Of a stretch of 64,000 nucleotides of DNA, positions 1 to 9,109 are shown piece after piece. The number at the start of each line of letters is the position of its first letter. The stretch's first letter is position 1. The notes beneath the pieces were generated by a model, which ran no database searches, was not told the origin of the DNA, and worked only from the letters and a program-made list of their open reading frames with translations. Origin of the DNA: Mesorhizobium sp. ES1-4 (GTDB taxonomy: Bacteria; Pseudomonadota; Alphaproteobacteria; Rhizobiales; Rhizobiaceae); the NCBI RefSeq assembly GCF_020164745.1, contig NZ_JAIUGV010000004.1:186001-250000 (forward strand), given 5' to 3'. Position numbers and translations under genes: made by a program.

Positions 1-35
1 TGGGTACCGTTTTTGGGACTACGACATGCATGAAC
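1..35. repeat. Partial copy of a palindromic intergenic repeat (right arm)
   Basis: Bases 7-35 carry a run of five T and GGG followed by ACGACATGCATGAAC. This repeats, with two or three differences, the right half of the complete element at 44-90 at an offset of about 60 bases. The left half lies outside the window or is lost. It is a direct duplication of half an element, so the two copies are probably parts of one cluster of intergenic repeats upstream of dapA. Confidence 0.55.
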
Positions 36-43
36 CAACAAAG

Positions 44-90
44 TGCATGTCGCCCAAAAATGGGCATCCGTTTTTGGGCGACGACATGCA
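44..90. repeat. Palindromic intergenic repeat upstream of dapA
   Basis: The left arm at 44-60 (TGCATGTCGCCCAAAAA) is matched by the right arm at 71-90, its reverse complement with an extra GAC inserted; the loop is 10 bases. Elements with the CATGTCG...TTTTGGG pattern are, from memory, common between genes in Mesorhizobium and relatives. The hairpin could also help end transcription from an upstream gene outside the window. The reading frame of dapA runs open through it, so automatic annotation may wrongly start dapA inside the repeat. Confidence 0.65.
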
Positions 91-121
91 TGAACAAAGA
101 AGTCCCAAGGAGTTGGACGAC

Positions 122-1003
122 ATGCTGAGAGGCTCGCTTACTGCGCTCGTGACACCGTTCGAAAAGAGCGGGCGTTTCGACGAGAAAGCCTTTCGCGCGT
201 TTGTCGAATGGCAGCTTGGCGAAGGCACCACGGGCCTCGTCCCGGTAGGCACCACCGGCGAGTCGCCGACGCTGTCGCATGACGAGCACCGTCATGTCGT
301 CAAGGTCTGCATCGAAGTGGCCAAGGGCCGCGCCCCGGTCGTCGCCGGCGCCGGCTCCAACAACACCTTGGAAGCGGTCGGTTTGGTGCAATATGCCGAG
401 AAGGCGGGCGCCGACGCGGCATTGGTCGTCACGCCCTACTACAACAAGCCGACGCAGCGCGGCCTCTACGAACATTTCGCCGCCGTCGCCAGGGCGACCA
501 GCCTGCCGATCATCATCTACAACATTCCGCCGCGCTCGGTGATCGACATGATGCCGGAAACGATGGGCCGGCTGGCGCACGACTTCAAGAACATCGTCGG
601 CGTCAAGGACGCCACCGGCAAGGTCGAGCGGGTATCGGAGCAGCGCATGACCTGCGGCAAGGATTTCATCCAGCTTTCAGGCGAGGATGCCTCGGCGCTC
701 GGCTTCAACGCGCATGGGGGTGTCGGCTGCATTTCGGTGACCTCGAATGTCGCGCCAAGGCTGTGCGCCGAGTTCCAGGAGGCAACGTTGTCGGGCGACG
801 GTGCGAAGGCGCTGGAGTTGCAGGACCGCTTGCTGCCGCTGCACAAGGCAATTTTCATCGAGCCCGGCGTATCCGGCGCCAAATACGCGCTCTCGAAGCT
901 CGGCAAGGTCGAAAATGTGCTGCGTTCGCCGCTGGTTACCATCGAGCAGTCGACGGCCGAGAAGATCGATGCGGCCATGAAGCACGCCGGCTTGATTAAC
1001 TAG
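122..1003 (+). CDS. dapA: 4-hydroxy-tetrahydrodipicolinate synthase
   Basis: DapA condenses pyruvate with aspartate semialdehyde, the first step specific to lysine and diaminopimelate synthesis, so it feeds peptidoglycan. The 293-residue length is normal for the family. The Schiff-base lysine is K162 (GVKDATG), the catalytic tyrosine is Y134 (YNIPPR), and the GTTGES substrate loop is at residues 43-48. The start at 122 is chosen because AAGGAG at 107-112 sits 9 bases upstream. The frame is open back to 26, but that stretch is the palindromic repeat, and starting there would add 32 unrelated residues. smpB follows after 25 bases on the same strand. Confidence 0.95.
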   Translation: MLRGSLTALVTPFEKSGRFDEKAFRAFVEWQLGEGTTGLVPVGTTGESPTLSHDEHRHVVKVCIEVAKGRAPVVAGAGSNNTLEAVGLVQYAEKAGADAALVVTPYYNKPTQRGLYEHFAAVARATSLPIIIYNIPPRSVIDMMPETMGRLAHDFKNIVGVKDATGKVERVSEQRMTCGKDFIQLSGEDASALGFNAHGGVGCISVTSNVAPRLCAEFQEATLSGDGAKALELQDRLLPLHKAIFIEPGVSGAKYALSKLGKVENVLRSPLVTIEQSTAEKIDAAMKHAGLIN

Positions 1004-1028
1004 GAATGAGGCGCCACCTCTCCGCATT

Positions 1029-1508
1029 ATGAATCAAGTCAGAAAAGCCGACCCCAACAACAAGACCGTTGCCGAAAATCGCAAGGCGCGGTTTTCCTAT
1101 GAGGTGCTCGACACGATCGAGGCCGGCCTGGTGCTGACTGGCACCGAGGTGAAATCGCTGCGTCAAGGCCAGGCCAATATCCAGGACAGCTACGCCTCGG
1201 TTGAAGGCGGCGAGATCTGGCTGATCAATTCCTATCTGCCGGAATACCTGCAGGCCAACCGCTTCAACCACGAGCCGCGCCGCCGCCGCAAGCTGCTGCT
1301 CAACAAGCGCGAGATGGCAAAGCTCTCGCAGAGCGTCGACCGCGAAGGCATGACCTTGGTGCCGCTGAAGATCTACTTCAATGACCAGGGCCGGGCCAAG
1401 CTGCTGCTTGCCGTTGGCCGAGGCAAGAAGCTGCACGACAAGCGCGAGACCGAGAAGCAACGCGACTGGTCGCGCGAGAAGGGCCGGCTTCTCAAGGAAC
1501 GTGGGTGA
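1029..1508 (+). CDS. smpB: SsrA-binding protein SmpB
   Basis: SmpB binds tmRNA and carries it to stalled ribosomes for trans-translation. The 159-residue protein has the family core: the N-terminal NRKARFSYE segment, the GTEVKSLR loop, and the [11 protein letters not shown] segment leading into a basic C-terminal tail that enters the ribosomal A site. The length is normal. It lies 25 bases after dapA and is probably co-transcribed with it. The dapA-smpB pairing fits, from memory, the usual order in rhizobia. The tmRNA gene itself was not found in the window. Confidence 0.95.
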   Translation: MNQVRKADPNNKTVAENRKARFSYEVLDTIEAGLVLTGTEVKSLRQGQANIQDSYASVEGGEIWLINSYLPEYLQANRFNHEPRRRRKLLLNKREMAKLSQSVDREGMTLVPLKIYFNDQGRAKLLLAVGRGKKLHDKRETEKQRDWSREKGRLLKERG

Positions 1509-1577
1509 TCAGGTGACAGCCTGAAAAAAGCCAACAGTCGTGCTTCAGCGTCGGACAACCGGCAACTCCGACAGGGG

Positions 1578-2294
1578 ATGGTCTTGAAGAAGCGGATTGT
1601 TCTCTGGGGCCTGGCCAGCCTTGCCCTGGCCTGCGTCGTTGCGGCGGGGGGCGTGGTCTACTTCCACACCTATTCTCCCGACCGGGGCAGATATCCGGTC
1701 CGGGGTATCGACGTCTCCCATCATCAGGGCCAGATCGACTGGCGGCGCGTTGCCGCCGATGATGTGGCCTTCGCCATCATCAAGGCGACTGAAGGCGGCG
1801 ATCATGTCGACGACGCCTTCGCAGGCAATCTGCGCGCCGCCCGCGCCGCCGGGCTCGCCGTCGGCGCCTATCATTTCTTCACCTTCTGTCGGTCGGGCGC
1901 CGACCAGGCCAGGAATTTTATCTCGGTGGTGCCGCACGATCAGCCTTTGCTGCCCCCGGTCGTCGACATCGAGTTTGGCGGCAACTGTCCGCAGCGCCCG
2001 TCACCCGGGCAACTGAACGCGGAGCTCGAGGCTTTTCTCGGACCTGTCGAGGCTGCGTTCGGCAAGCCGGCGATCGTCTATCTGACGGATGAAGCCGAGG
2101 CTGCCTATGCTGGGCAAATTGCCGCTCGCCCACTTTGGCTACGCTCGCTGCTCAAGGAGCCGGACCGCCGGGACTGGATCTATTGGCAGTACAACGACCG
2201 GGGGCGTGTGGACGGCGTCGAGGGGGACGTCGACCTGAACGTTTTGCATGGCGGACCAGAGAAGCTGGCGGCGCTGCTTGCGCCCACGCCTTGA
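1578..2294 (+). CDS. GH25-family lysozyme-like protein, membrane anchored
   Basis: This 238-residue protein is a glycoside hydrolase family 25 muramidase, expected to cut the glycan backbone of peptidoglycan. Residues 7-29 form a hydrophobic signal or anchor segment, so the domain should face the periplasm. The catalytic landmarks are visible: GIDVSHHQG with D45, AIIKATEG near 67-73, GAYHFF near 97-101, and the D-x-E pair D130/E132 (VVDIEF). Late strands end in WQYNDRG and DVDLNVL. ATG at 1578 follows AGGGG at 1573-1577 rather closely; no better start is seen. It is convergent with the glycosylase gene to the right. Its physiological target (remodelling or defence) cannot be read from the sequence. 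Confidence 0.85.
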   Translation: MVLKKRIVLWGLASLALACVVAAGGVVYFHTYSPDRGRYPVRGIDVSHHQGQIDWRRVAADDVAFAIIKATEGGDHVDDAFAGNLRAARAAGLAVGAYHFFTFCRSGADQARNFISVVPHDQPLLPPVVDIEFGGNCPQRPSPGQLNAELEAFLGPVEAAFGKPAIVYLTDEAEAAYAGQIAARPLWLRSLLKEPDRRDWIYWQYNDRGRVDGVEGDVDLNVLHGGPEKLAALLAPTP

Positions 2295-2476
2295 TGTGCA
2301 GACCCGATCCGATGTCGGTCCGGTTTCTTCACGATCCAGCTGATGTCGGGATAGCCGGATTTTCCCTGGTGATGCGTCGGCCTATCGCCGAATACCTCAT
2401 CCCGGCGGCCGTGATCGCGGCGTTTACGCGAATGGTTTGTTGCCGGTGTGGGCAGGCATCGGAGGACCGTACCAGG

Positions 2477-3133
2477 TCAGCTCTCCAGGAATCTTGCGAT
2501 CTCGCCGAACACCCTGACGAACATGTCTTCGGTCAGCACACCGGTGTTGGTGTTGTAGCGCGAGCAATGATAGCTCGAAAACAGCGTGATGCCGCCGGCC
2601 GGCAATTGCCCGCCATGTTTGAACGGATAGGCGGCGACGCGCTCGCCCAAGGCCCGCACGGTCGACTGGTGCGCGATCGATCCAAGCGCCAGCACGGCGC
2701 GCAGGTTGGGAAAGCGAGCGATCGTCGGCACCAGGAATGTCCGGCAGGTGGAGATCTCGGCACCCACCGGCTTGTTCTCCGGGGGCACGCAGCGCACCGC
2801 GTTGGTGATCGCCGTGCCGATCAGTTCCAGCCCGTCATCGGGCCGCGCCTTGAATTCCCCCCGCGCGAGGCCGTGGGCAATCAGTGTCGAATAGAGCAGG
2901 TCGCCGGCATAGTCGCCGGTGAAGGGGCGCCCGGTGCGGTTGGCGCCGCGCAGGCCAGGCGCCAGACCGACGATCAGAAGCCGGACGGTCTCTTCGCCGC
3001 CCGGTGGCAGGAAGGTTGGCACCGGCGCGTTGAACCACGACGGCTCGCGCTGCCGCCATTCGGCGATGAACTCATGCAGCCGCGGACAGAGTGGGCAGTC
3101 GCGGCTGGGTTCGGAAGCGAAGAGGGCGGTCAA
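2477..3133 (-). CDS. Type-5 uracil-DNA glycosylase (UDGb, 4Fe-4S)
   Basis: The enzyme removes uracil, and in this family also some deaminated purines, from DNA to start base-excision repair. The 218-residue protein has four cysteines placed for the iron-sulfur cluster: C13 and C16 (CPLC), C115 and C130. Motif A is GLAPGLRGANRTGR at 56-69. Like other UDGb enzymes it lacks the polar aspartate/asparagine of types 1 and 4. Motif B at 189-198 is HCSRYNTNTG, where relatives more often have HPS; the cysteine after H189 is a small deviation. It starts 10 bases after the NYN gene stops, so the two probably share a transcript. Confidence 0.85.
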   Translation of the reverse strand: MTALFASEPSRDCPLCPRLHEFIAEWRQREPSWFNAPVPTFLPPGGEETVRLLIVGLAPGLRGANRTGRPFTGDYAGDLLYSTLIAHGLARGEFKARPDDGLELIGTAITNAVRCVPPENKPVGAEISTCRTFLVPTIARFPNLRAVLALGSIAHQSTVRALGERVAAYPFKHGGQLPAGGITLFSSYHCSRYNTNTGVLTEDMFVRVFGEIARFLES

Positions 3134-3143
3134 GTCGACCGCC

Positions 3144-3725
3144 TCAGTAGTCGTCCTCTTCGACTTCAGCAGGTTCGGGCCGCCGAACAGGCCGTTCGGA
3201 GGGGTCGCGGCCGACGTCGTTCTTCAGCGTCGCCAAATCGATGAAATGGTCGGCCTGGCGGCGCAGGTCATCCGAGATCATCGGCGGCTGGGAGGCCATG
3301 GTCGAGACGATCGACACCTTGCGGCCACGCCGTTGCAGCGCCTCGACCAGCGTGCGGAAATCGCCATCCCCGGAGAATATGACGTAGTGATCGACGACGT
3401 CGGCGAGTTCCAGCGCATCGACGGTGAGCTCGATGTCCATGTTGCCCTTGATCTTGCGGCGGCCGGTCGAGTCGGTGAATTCCTTGGCCGGCTTGGTCAC
3501 CACCTTGAAGCCGTTATAGTCGAGCCAGTCGATCAGCGGCCGGATCGAGGAGTATTCCTGGTCCTCGACCAGCGCGGTGTAGTAATAGGCGCGCAGCAGG
3601 TAACCACGCTTATGGAAGCTCGCCAAAAGCTTGCGATAGTCGATGTCGAACCCGAGCGCGCGCGAGGTGGCGTAAAGATTGGCGCCGTCGATGAAAAGGG
3701 CGATTTTTTCACGGGGATCGAACAT
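3144..3725 (-). CDS. NYN-domain protein, LabA/DUF88 family
   Basis: NYN domains have a PIN-like fold and are predicted or shown RNases that use acidic residues to hold a metal. In this 193-residue protein they are D13 (FIDGAN), D97 (GNMDIEL), D120 and D122 (SGDGDF). The domain fills residues 5-165. The tail is acidic and proline-rich, ending EEDDY. It is the first gene of a probable minus-strand pair with the uracil-DNA glycosylase and is divergent from rpoZ. The substrate is unknown. The fold assignment is firm, the biochemical role inferred. Confidence 0.85.
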   Translation of the reverse strand: MFDPREKIALFIDGANLYATSRALGFDIDYRKLLASFHKRGYLLRAYYYTALVEDQEYSSIRPLIDWLDYNGFKVVTKPAKEFTDSTGRRKIKGNMDIELTVDALELADVVDHYVIFSGDGDFRTLVEALQRRGRKVSIVSTMASQPPMISDDLRRQADHFIDLATLKNDVGRDPSERPVRRPEPAEVEEDDY

Positions 3726-4006
3726 GGAAATAGTCCTTTCGAAATACGTGGCCGTCTAAACGAATGCGGTAGCGCTATTGGTCGGGCTCATAATAAACCG
3801 GCCGACCTTGGATCAATCGAGATAGCGCCAGTTTGGCGGCAATCCAAGGGCGTGTGGCGCACTGCAAGCAATTGTGATCATGGCGCCGAAGCTTGGGACG
3901 TGGGGTGTTCTGCGGTCCGCACCGCCATGATGCTTGTATTTTGGCGCCGTTCGGGTTATGGACCGCGCCTGTTTTCCATTAAATCCAGGCATGAAAGGGG
4001 CAATCC

Positions 4007-4408
4007 ATGGCCCGCGTAACCGTTGAAGATTGCATCGACAAGGTCGACAACCGCTTCGAGCTGGTGCTCCTGGCCGGCCACCGCGCCCGTCAGATCAGCC
4101 AGGGCGCGCAGATCACCGTACCGCGCGACAACGACAAGAACCCGGTCATTGCGCTGCGCGAGATTGCCGACGAGACGCTGTCGCCCGACGATCTCAAGGA
4201 AGATCTGATCCATTCGCTGCAGAAGCATGTCGAGGTCGACGAGCCCGAAGCCGATGGCGAAGTGATCGCCGACCAAACCGGCGGCGCCGTTGCCGCCGCC
4301 GACACTGACGACGCCGAGGACAACATCACCTTCGATCGCATGACCGAGGAAGACCTGCTGGCCGGCATCGAAGGTCTGGTGCCGCCGGAAAAGAGCGACG
4401 ACTACTAA
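4007..4408 (+). CDS. rpoZ: RNA polymerase omega subunit
   Basis: Omega helps assemble and stabilise core RNA polymerase through contact with the beta-prime subunit and takes part in ppGpp binding in proteobacteria. The 133-residue protein begins [20 protein letters not shown], and the RARQIS segment is the family core. The C-terminal third is an acidic extension (ADTDDAEDN and similar), making it longer than the enterobacterial protein; this is usual for rhizobia. AAGGGG at 3998-4003 lies just upstream of the ATG. The gene sits immediately before the (p)ppGpp synthetase gene, a classic arrangement. Confidence 0.95.
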   Translation: MARVTVEDCIDKVDNRFELVLLAGHRARQISQGAQITVPRDNDKNPVIALREIADETLSPDDLKEDLIHSLQKHVEVDEPEADGEVIADQTGGAVAAADTDDAEDNITFDRMTEEDLLAGIEGLVPPEKSDDY

Positions 4409-4535
4409 GGGATATCTCCGGAAGCGACCGGAACGATCTTCCGCCACTTCCGTCCCGGCAGTTTCGTGGCTATCTATGACGTGCGCCGTACGACAGTGCG
4501 GCGCATGATTCATTTATCGCCGAGAGATTTAGCCC

Positions 4536-6764
4536 ATGATGCGTCAGTATGAGCTTGTCGAGCGCGTGCAGCGCTACAAGCCTGACGTCAACGAGGCATT
4601 GCTCAACAAGGCGTATGTTTACGCCATGCAGAAGCATGGTCACCAGAAGCGCGCTTCCGGCGACCCCTATTTCTCGCATCCGCTCGAGGTCGCCGCCATC
4701 CTCACCGAAATGCATATGGACGAGGCGACGATCGCCGTCGCCCTGCTGCATGACACCATCGAGGACACCACTGCGACCAGGGCCGAGATCGATGAGTTGT
4801 TCGGTCCCGAAATGGGCAAGCTTGTCGAAGGACTGACCAAGCTGAAGAAGCTCGACCTCGTGTCGAAGAAGGCGGAGCAGGCGGAAAACCTGCGCAAGCT
4901 TCTGCTGGCGATCTCGGAAGATGTCCGCGTGCTCCTGGTCAAGCTCGCCGACCGTCTGCACAACATGCGCACCCTCGATCATATGCCGGAGGCCAAGCGC
5001 CTGCGCATCGCCGAGGAGACGATGGAAATCTATGCGCCCTTGGCCGGGCGCATGGGCATGCAAGGCATGCGGGAGGAACTGGAGGAGATCGCCTTCCGCT
5101 TCATCAACCCGGAGGCCCATCGCGCCGTCACCGCCAGGCTCGCCGAAATCTTCGAGCGCAACAAGGACGTGCTGTCCGAGATCGAGAAGGCACTTTCGAC
5201 GCTGTTCGAGAAGCACGCCATCAAGGCCGGCGTGAAGAGCCGCCAGAAGAAGCCGTGGTCGGTGTTCCGCAAGATGGAAGCCAAAGCGCTGTCCTTCGAG
5301 CAATTGTCCGACATTTTCGGCTTCCGCGTCGTCGTCGACAGTGTCGAGGACTGCTATCGCGCGCTCGGCGCCATCCACACCACCTGGTCGATGGTGCCCG
5401 GCCGTTTCAAGGATTACATCTCGACGCCGAAGCAGAACGACTATCGCTCGATCCACACCACCATCGTTGGCCCCTCGCGCCAGCGCGTCGAGTTGCAGAT
5501 CCGCACCCGCGAGATGAACAAGATCGCCGAATATGGTGTCGCCGCCCATTCGATCTACAAGGACACCGGCGGCAAGACGAACGGCGCCGGCCATGCGATC
5601 TCGAAGGAGACCAACGCCTATGCCTGGCTGCGGCGTACAATCGAGCAGTTGGCCGAGGGCGACAATCCCGAGGATTTTCTCGAGAACACCAAGCTGGAGC
5701 TGTTCCAGGACCAGGTATTCTGCTTCACGCCGAAGGGCATGCTGATTGCCTTGCCGCGCGGCGCCACGCCGATCGATTTCGCCTATGCCGTCCACACCGA
5801 TGTCGGCGACACCTGCGTCGGCGCCAAGGTCAATGGCCGCATCATGCCGCTGATGACGGAACTGAAGAATGGCGACGAGGTCGAGATCATCCGCTCCAAG
5901 GCGCAGGTGCCGCCGGCCGCCTGGGAATCGGTCGTCGTCACCGGCAAGGCACGCGCCGCCATCCGCCGCGCCACCAAGAATGCGATCCGCAAGCAGTATT
6001 CCGGCCTTGGCGCCCGTATCCTGGAGCGTGCCTTTGAACGAGCCGGCAAGACCTTCACCAAGGAAAGCCTGAAGCCCGTCCTGCACCGGCTGGCACGCAA
6101 GGACATCGAGGATGTACTGGCGTCCGTCGGTCGGGGCGAACTGGCTTCCACCGATGTCATGAAGGCGGTGTTCCCCGATTACAAGGACGAGCGCGTCACC
6201 CCCGCGGCTCCCAAGCAGCGCGAGGAGGGCTGGTCGAAGATCCGCAACGCCGCCGGCATGCTGTTCCAGATACCGGGTCGCGCCGCGCGCAAGGACAAGG
6301 ACCAGCCGCGCGACGGCGCCGTGCCGATCCGCGGCGTGCGGGGCGACCTGCCGGTGCGCTTCGCGCCGGAAGGGGCCGTGCCTGGCGACCGTATCGTCGG
6401 CATCGTCCAGCCGGGCACGGGCATCACCATCTATCCGATCCAGTCGCCGGCGCTGCAGGCTTTCGACGACCAGCCGGAGCGCTGGATCGACGTGCGCTGG
6501 GACATCGACGAACGCACCAAGGAGCGGTTTCCCGCGAGGGTCTCGGTCACCGCCATCAACGCGCCGGGATCGCTTGCCGATATCGCCCAGGTCGTTGCTT
6601 CCAACGACGCCAACATCCACACCCTGTCGATGGTGCGCACCGCACCCGATTTCACCGAAATGCTGATCGATCTCGAAGTCTGGGATCTCAAGCATCTCAA
6701 CCGGCTGCTGTCGCAGCTCAAGGACAATTCGAGCGTCAGCGATGCGCGGCGCGTCAATGGCTAG
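4536..6764 (+). CDS. rsh: Bifunctional (p)ppGpp synthetase/hydrolase (RelA/SpoT homolog)
   Basis: This 742-residue enzyme makes and degrades the stringent-response alarmone. The order is: HD hydrolase domain (residues 25-190, with FSHPLEV and the HD pair in ALLHDTIEDT), synthetase domain (about 230-380, with RFKDYIS; the RxKD form is typical of bifunctional enzymes), TGS domain (about 395-455), and a C-terminal ACT domain (about 670-735). Both catalytic centres look intact. It is 127 bases after rpoZ and 24 bases before pyrE. Two adjacent ATG codons (4536 and 4539) are possible starts; GAGAGA at 4522-4527 serves either. It is probably the only long RSH protein of the cell, as is usual in this order. 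Confidence 0.95.
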   Translation: MMRQYELVERVQRYKPDVNEALLNKAYVYAMQKHGHQKRASGDPYFSHPLEVAAILTEMHMDEATIAVALLHDTIEDTTATRAEIDELFGPEMGKLVEGLTKLKKLDLVSKKAEQAENLRKLLLAISEDVRVLLVKLADRLHNMRTLDHMPEAKRLRIAEETMEIYAPLAGRMGMQGMREELEEIAFRFINPEAHRAVTARLAEIFERNKDVLSEIEKALSTLFEKHAIKAGVKSRQKKPWSVFRKMEAKALSFEQLSDIFGFRVVVDSVEDCYRALGAIHTTWSMVPGRFKDYISTPKQNDYRSIHTTIVGPSRQRVELQIRTREMNKIAEYGVAAHSIYKDTGGKTNGAGHAISKETNAYAWLRRTIEQLAEGDNPEDFLENTKLELFQDQVFCFTPKGMLIALPRGATPIDFAYAVHTDVGDTCVGAKVNGRIMPLMTELKNGDEVEIIRSKAQVPPAAWESVVVTGKARAAIRRATKNAIRKQYSGLGARILERAFERAGKTFTKESLKPVLHRLARKDIEDVLASVGRGELASTDVMKAVFPDYKDERVTPAAPKQREEGWSKIRNAAGMLFQIPGRAARKDKDQPRDGAVPIRGVRGDLPVRFAPEGAVPGDRIVGIVQPGTGITIYPIQSPALQAFDDQPERWIDVRWDIDERTKERFPARVSVTAINAPGSLADIAQVVASNDANIHTLSMVRTAPDFTEMLIDLEVWDLKHLNRLLSQLKDNSSVSDARRVNG

Positions 6765-6788
6765 CGATAGCCGATCATGGGGGACGAG

Positions 6789-7367
6789 ATGAATACCGAC
6801 GAAGTGCTGGGCATATTCCGCGAGGCTGGCGCTGTCCTGGAGGGGCATTTCATCCTGACGTCGGGTCTGCGCAGTCCCGTCTTCCTGCAGAAGGCACGGG
6901 TATTCATGCATGCAGACAAGACCGAGCGGTTGTGCAAGGCGTTGGCCGAGAAAATCCGCGCCGCGATGCCGGGCAAGATCGACTATGTCGTGGGCCCGGC
7001 GATCGGCGGGCTGATCCCGGCTTACGAAACCTCGCGCCACCTCGGCGTGCCGGCGATATGGGTGGAGCGGGAAGGGGGCGAGTTCCGCCTGCGGCGCTTC
7101 GAGATCGATCGAGGCGCGCGCGTCATCATCGTCGAGGACATCGTCACCACTGGCCTGTCGATCCGCGAAACCATCGACTGCCTGCGCGAACTTGGCGCGG
7201 AGGTGGTCGCGGCCGCCTGCATCATCGACCGTTCGGCCGGCAAGGCCCATGTCGGGGTGCCGCTGATCGCGCTTGCCGAGTATGAAGTTCCGGCCTATCC
7301 GCCGGACCGGCTGCCGCCGGAGCTTGCGGCGATACCGGCAATCAAGCCCGGCAGCCGCAACATCTGA
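6789..7367 (+). CDS. pyrE: Orotate phosphoribosyltransferase
   Basis: PyrE joins orotate to PRPP to give OMP in pyrimidine synthesis. The 192-residue protein has the PRPP-binding signature [11 protein letters not shown] and the [10 protein letters not shown] loop. The start at 6789 is preferred over an in-frame ATG at 6777 because GGGGG at 6779-6783 is correctly spaced only for the later codon. It follows rsh by 24 bases and precedes a VOC gene by 13 bases, so the three are likely one transcript. The rpoZ-rsh-pyrE order links nucleotide synthesis genes with the stringent-response regulator. Confidence 0.95.
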   Translation: MNTDEVLGIFREAGAVLEGHFILTSGLRSPVFLQKARVFMHADKTERLCKALAEKIRAAMPGKIDYVVGPAIGGLIPAYETSRHLGVPAIWVEREGGEFRLRRFEIDRGARVIIVEDIVTTGLSIRETIDCLRELGAEVVAAACIIDRSAGKAHVGVPLIALAEYEVPAYPPDRLPPELAAIPAIKPGSRNI

Positions 7368-7380
7368 CGGGGAGGTCGAG

Positions 7381-7761
7381 ATGATCGTTGGCCTCGATCA
7401 TTTCGTATTGACGGTGGCATCGCTCGACGCGGCCTGCGCCTTTTATCAACGCGTGCTGGATTTCGAACGCATCGACACGCCGAACCGGCCGACGGCACTT
7501 GCCTTCGGCAACCAGAAGATCAATGTTCACGAGGTGGGCCGCACCTTCGAGCCGAAGGCGAAGATGCCTACGCCCGGATCCGGTGACTTCTGCCTCGTCA
7601 CCGATCGACCGCTCGACGAATTCCTCGCCAAACTCGAGGCCAATGATGTGGCGGTGGAGCTTGGTCCGATCGAACGGATCGGGGCGCGGGGCGCGATGAT
7701 GTCGGTCTATTTCCGCGATCCCGATGGCAACCTTGTCGAAGTCAGCCAATACCTCCGGTAG
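7381..7761 (+). CDS. VOC (glyoxalase-like) family protein
   Basis: This 126-residue single-domain protein of the vicinal oxygen chelate superfamily opens with GLDHFVLTVASL and closes with FRDPDGNLVEVSQYL. Metal-ligand candidates are H7, H47 (INVHEVG) and the late glutamate. The substrate is not identifiable; relatives are often annotated as glyoxalase or virulence protein without biochemical proof. The start at 7381 is set by GGGGAGG at 7369-7375; the longer open frame from 7273 lies inside pyrE. It is likely co-transcribed with pyrE. Confidence 0.85.
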   Translation: MIVGLDHFVLTVASLDAACAFYQRVLDFERIDTPNRPTALAFGNQKINVHEVGRTFEPKAKMPTPGSGDFCLVTDRPLDEFLAKLEANDVAVELGPIERIGARGAMMSVYFRDPDGNLVEVSQYLR

Positions 7762-8021
7762 TGTCTCAAGCATTGGGCTGCGACAATAAGCCGAAGCTTC
7801 TTCTCAAATTCGCCGTGATTATCCCATGTTGGAGATGAACCTTACCAAAAATTATGGCGGTGCGGCTACTGCGCGGACGGCCTTCGGTTGTTGTCGGGGT
7901 TGCGGATGGCTATATCAAAGTCGTGATTGCCTTCTTGGCGACCGTAACGCGCAAGATATGGTGGCGAGGCCGGCTGGAAGCAGCCGCGTGTGAGCCGTGA
8001 ATTGTCGGGAATGGGAAAAGA

Positions 8022-8621
8022 GTGCTTTTTCGTCGCCGCAAGCCTGATGGCCTTTTCGAGCGGGTGCGCACCTATTTGTGGCCGCGCCGTTCGTTTTCGC
8101 GCTCGCTTCAATATTTCTCCAAGCGCATTCTGCGGCTGAAGGCCACCCCGCATGCGGTGGCGGCGGGCGTCGCCGCGGGTGTCTTTGCTTCGTTCTTCCC
8201 AGTCGGTTTCCACTTCATCATTGCCGCCGTTCTGTGTTGGGTGATCGCCGGCAATCTGGTGGCAGCAGCTCTCGGCGCCGTATTCTTCGGCAATCCGCTG
8301 ACTTTTCCGCTCTTGTGGGGCGCCTCCTGGGAAACCGGCAAGCTCATCCTGCACAATCGCCTGCCGGCGCATGGCCCGCCAACGCATCTGGGCGAGATGA
8401 TGCACACGCTTTCCTTCGCCAAACTCTGGCATCCCGTCCTCGAGCCGATGCTGATCGGCGCGGTGCCGCTCGGGCTGGTGTTCGGCTTGGTGTTCTACGG
8501 CATAACGCGCTGGGGCATGACTATCTTCCGCGAACAGAGGCGCAAGCGGCTGGCCGAGCGCGCGAGGCGCCGTGAGCATTCGCCTCATCCCGGCGGAAGT
8601 ATCGGCTCAGCCGCGCAATGA
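8022..8621 (+). CDS. DUF2062 membrane protein
   Basis: The 199-residue protein has the DUF2062 pattern: a basic N-terminus, [19 protein letters not shown] at the first membrane segment, then two or three more hydrophobic stretches (about 63-90, 95-110, 145-170), with the NPLTFP motif between. The C-terminus is strongly basic. The start is GTG at 8022, preceded by GGGAAAAG; no ATG fits. Its stop overlaps the acpS start (ATGA at 8618-8621), so translation is probably coupled. The function of DUF2062 is not established. Confidence 0.85.
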   Translation: MLFRRRKPDGLFERVRTYLWPRRSFSRSLQYFSKRILRLKATPHAVAAGVAAGVFASFFPVGFHFIIAAVLCWVIAGNLVAAALGAVFFGNPLTFPLLWGASWETGKLILHNRLPAHGPPTHLGEMMHTLSFAKLWHPVLEPMLIGAVPLGLVFGLVFYGITRWGMTIFREQRRKRLAERARRREHSPHPGGSIGSAAQ

Positions 8622-9031
8622 TCATCGGCATCGGCAGCGACCTGATTGATATCAGGCGCATCGAGAAATCGCTTGAGCGTCACGGCCAGCGTTTCATCCA
8701 GAGAATCTACACCGAGGTCGAACAGGCGCGTTCGGAGAACCGGCGCGCCCGCGCGGCTTCCTACGCCAAGCGGTTCGCCGCCAAGGAGGCTTGCGCCAAG
8801 GCACTGGGCACCGGTCTGGCACAAGGGGTCTTCTGGCGTGACATGGGTGTCGTCAACCTGCCCAGCGGTGCGCCGACGATGGCGCTGACCGGCGGGGCGC
8901 TGGCGCGGTTGGAAAAGATCCTCCCTCAAGGCCATCGGGCAATGATCCACCTCACCATCACCGATGATTTCCCGCTCGCTCAAGCCTTTGTGATCATAGA
9001 GGCGCTGCCGGTCGAAGAAGCGCCACATTGA
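8618..9031 (+). CDS. acpS: Holo-[acyl-carrier-protein] synthase
   Basis: AcpS moves 4-phosphopantetheine from CoA to the serine of acyl carrier protein, making fatty-acid synthesis possible. The 137 residues include the magnesium-binding D8 (GIGSDLIDI) and E57 ([12 protein letters not shown]), both canonical, and the C-terminal HLTITDD strand. Its ATG overlaps the DUF2062 stop by four bases, and lepB begins 78 bases further on. The acpS-lepB-rnc-era order is standard in alphaproteobacteria. Confidence 0.95.
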   Translation: MIIGIGSDLIDIRRIEKSLERHGQRFIQRIYTEVEQARSENRRARAASYAKRFAAKEACAKALGTGLAQGVFWRDMGVVNLPSGAPTMALTGGALARLEKILPQGHRAMIHLTITDDFPLAQAFVIIEALPVEEAPH

Positions 9032-9109
9032 TTGCATTTGACGACCGGCATTGACGTTGCCCAGCGCGCGCCGAGACTCTATACCATCCAACGCACAATC
9101 GAGGACGAC

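Noticed and set aside
2135..3244. 369-residue plus-strand frame
   Set aside because: It covers the end of the GH25 gene and the antisense of the glycosylase, both well supported.
4470..7250. 926-residue open frame on the minus strand
   Set aside because: It is antisense to rsh and pyrE, whose motifs are unmistakable. Long antisense frames are expected in GC-rich genomes with strong third-position bias; the translation is rich in His, Arg, Asp and Gly with no domain pattern.
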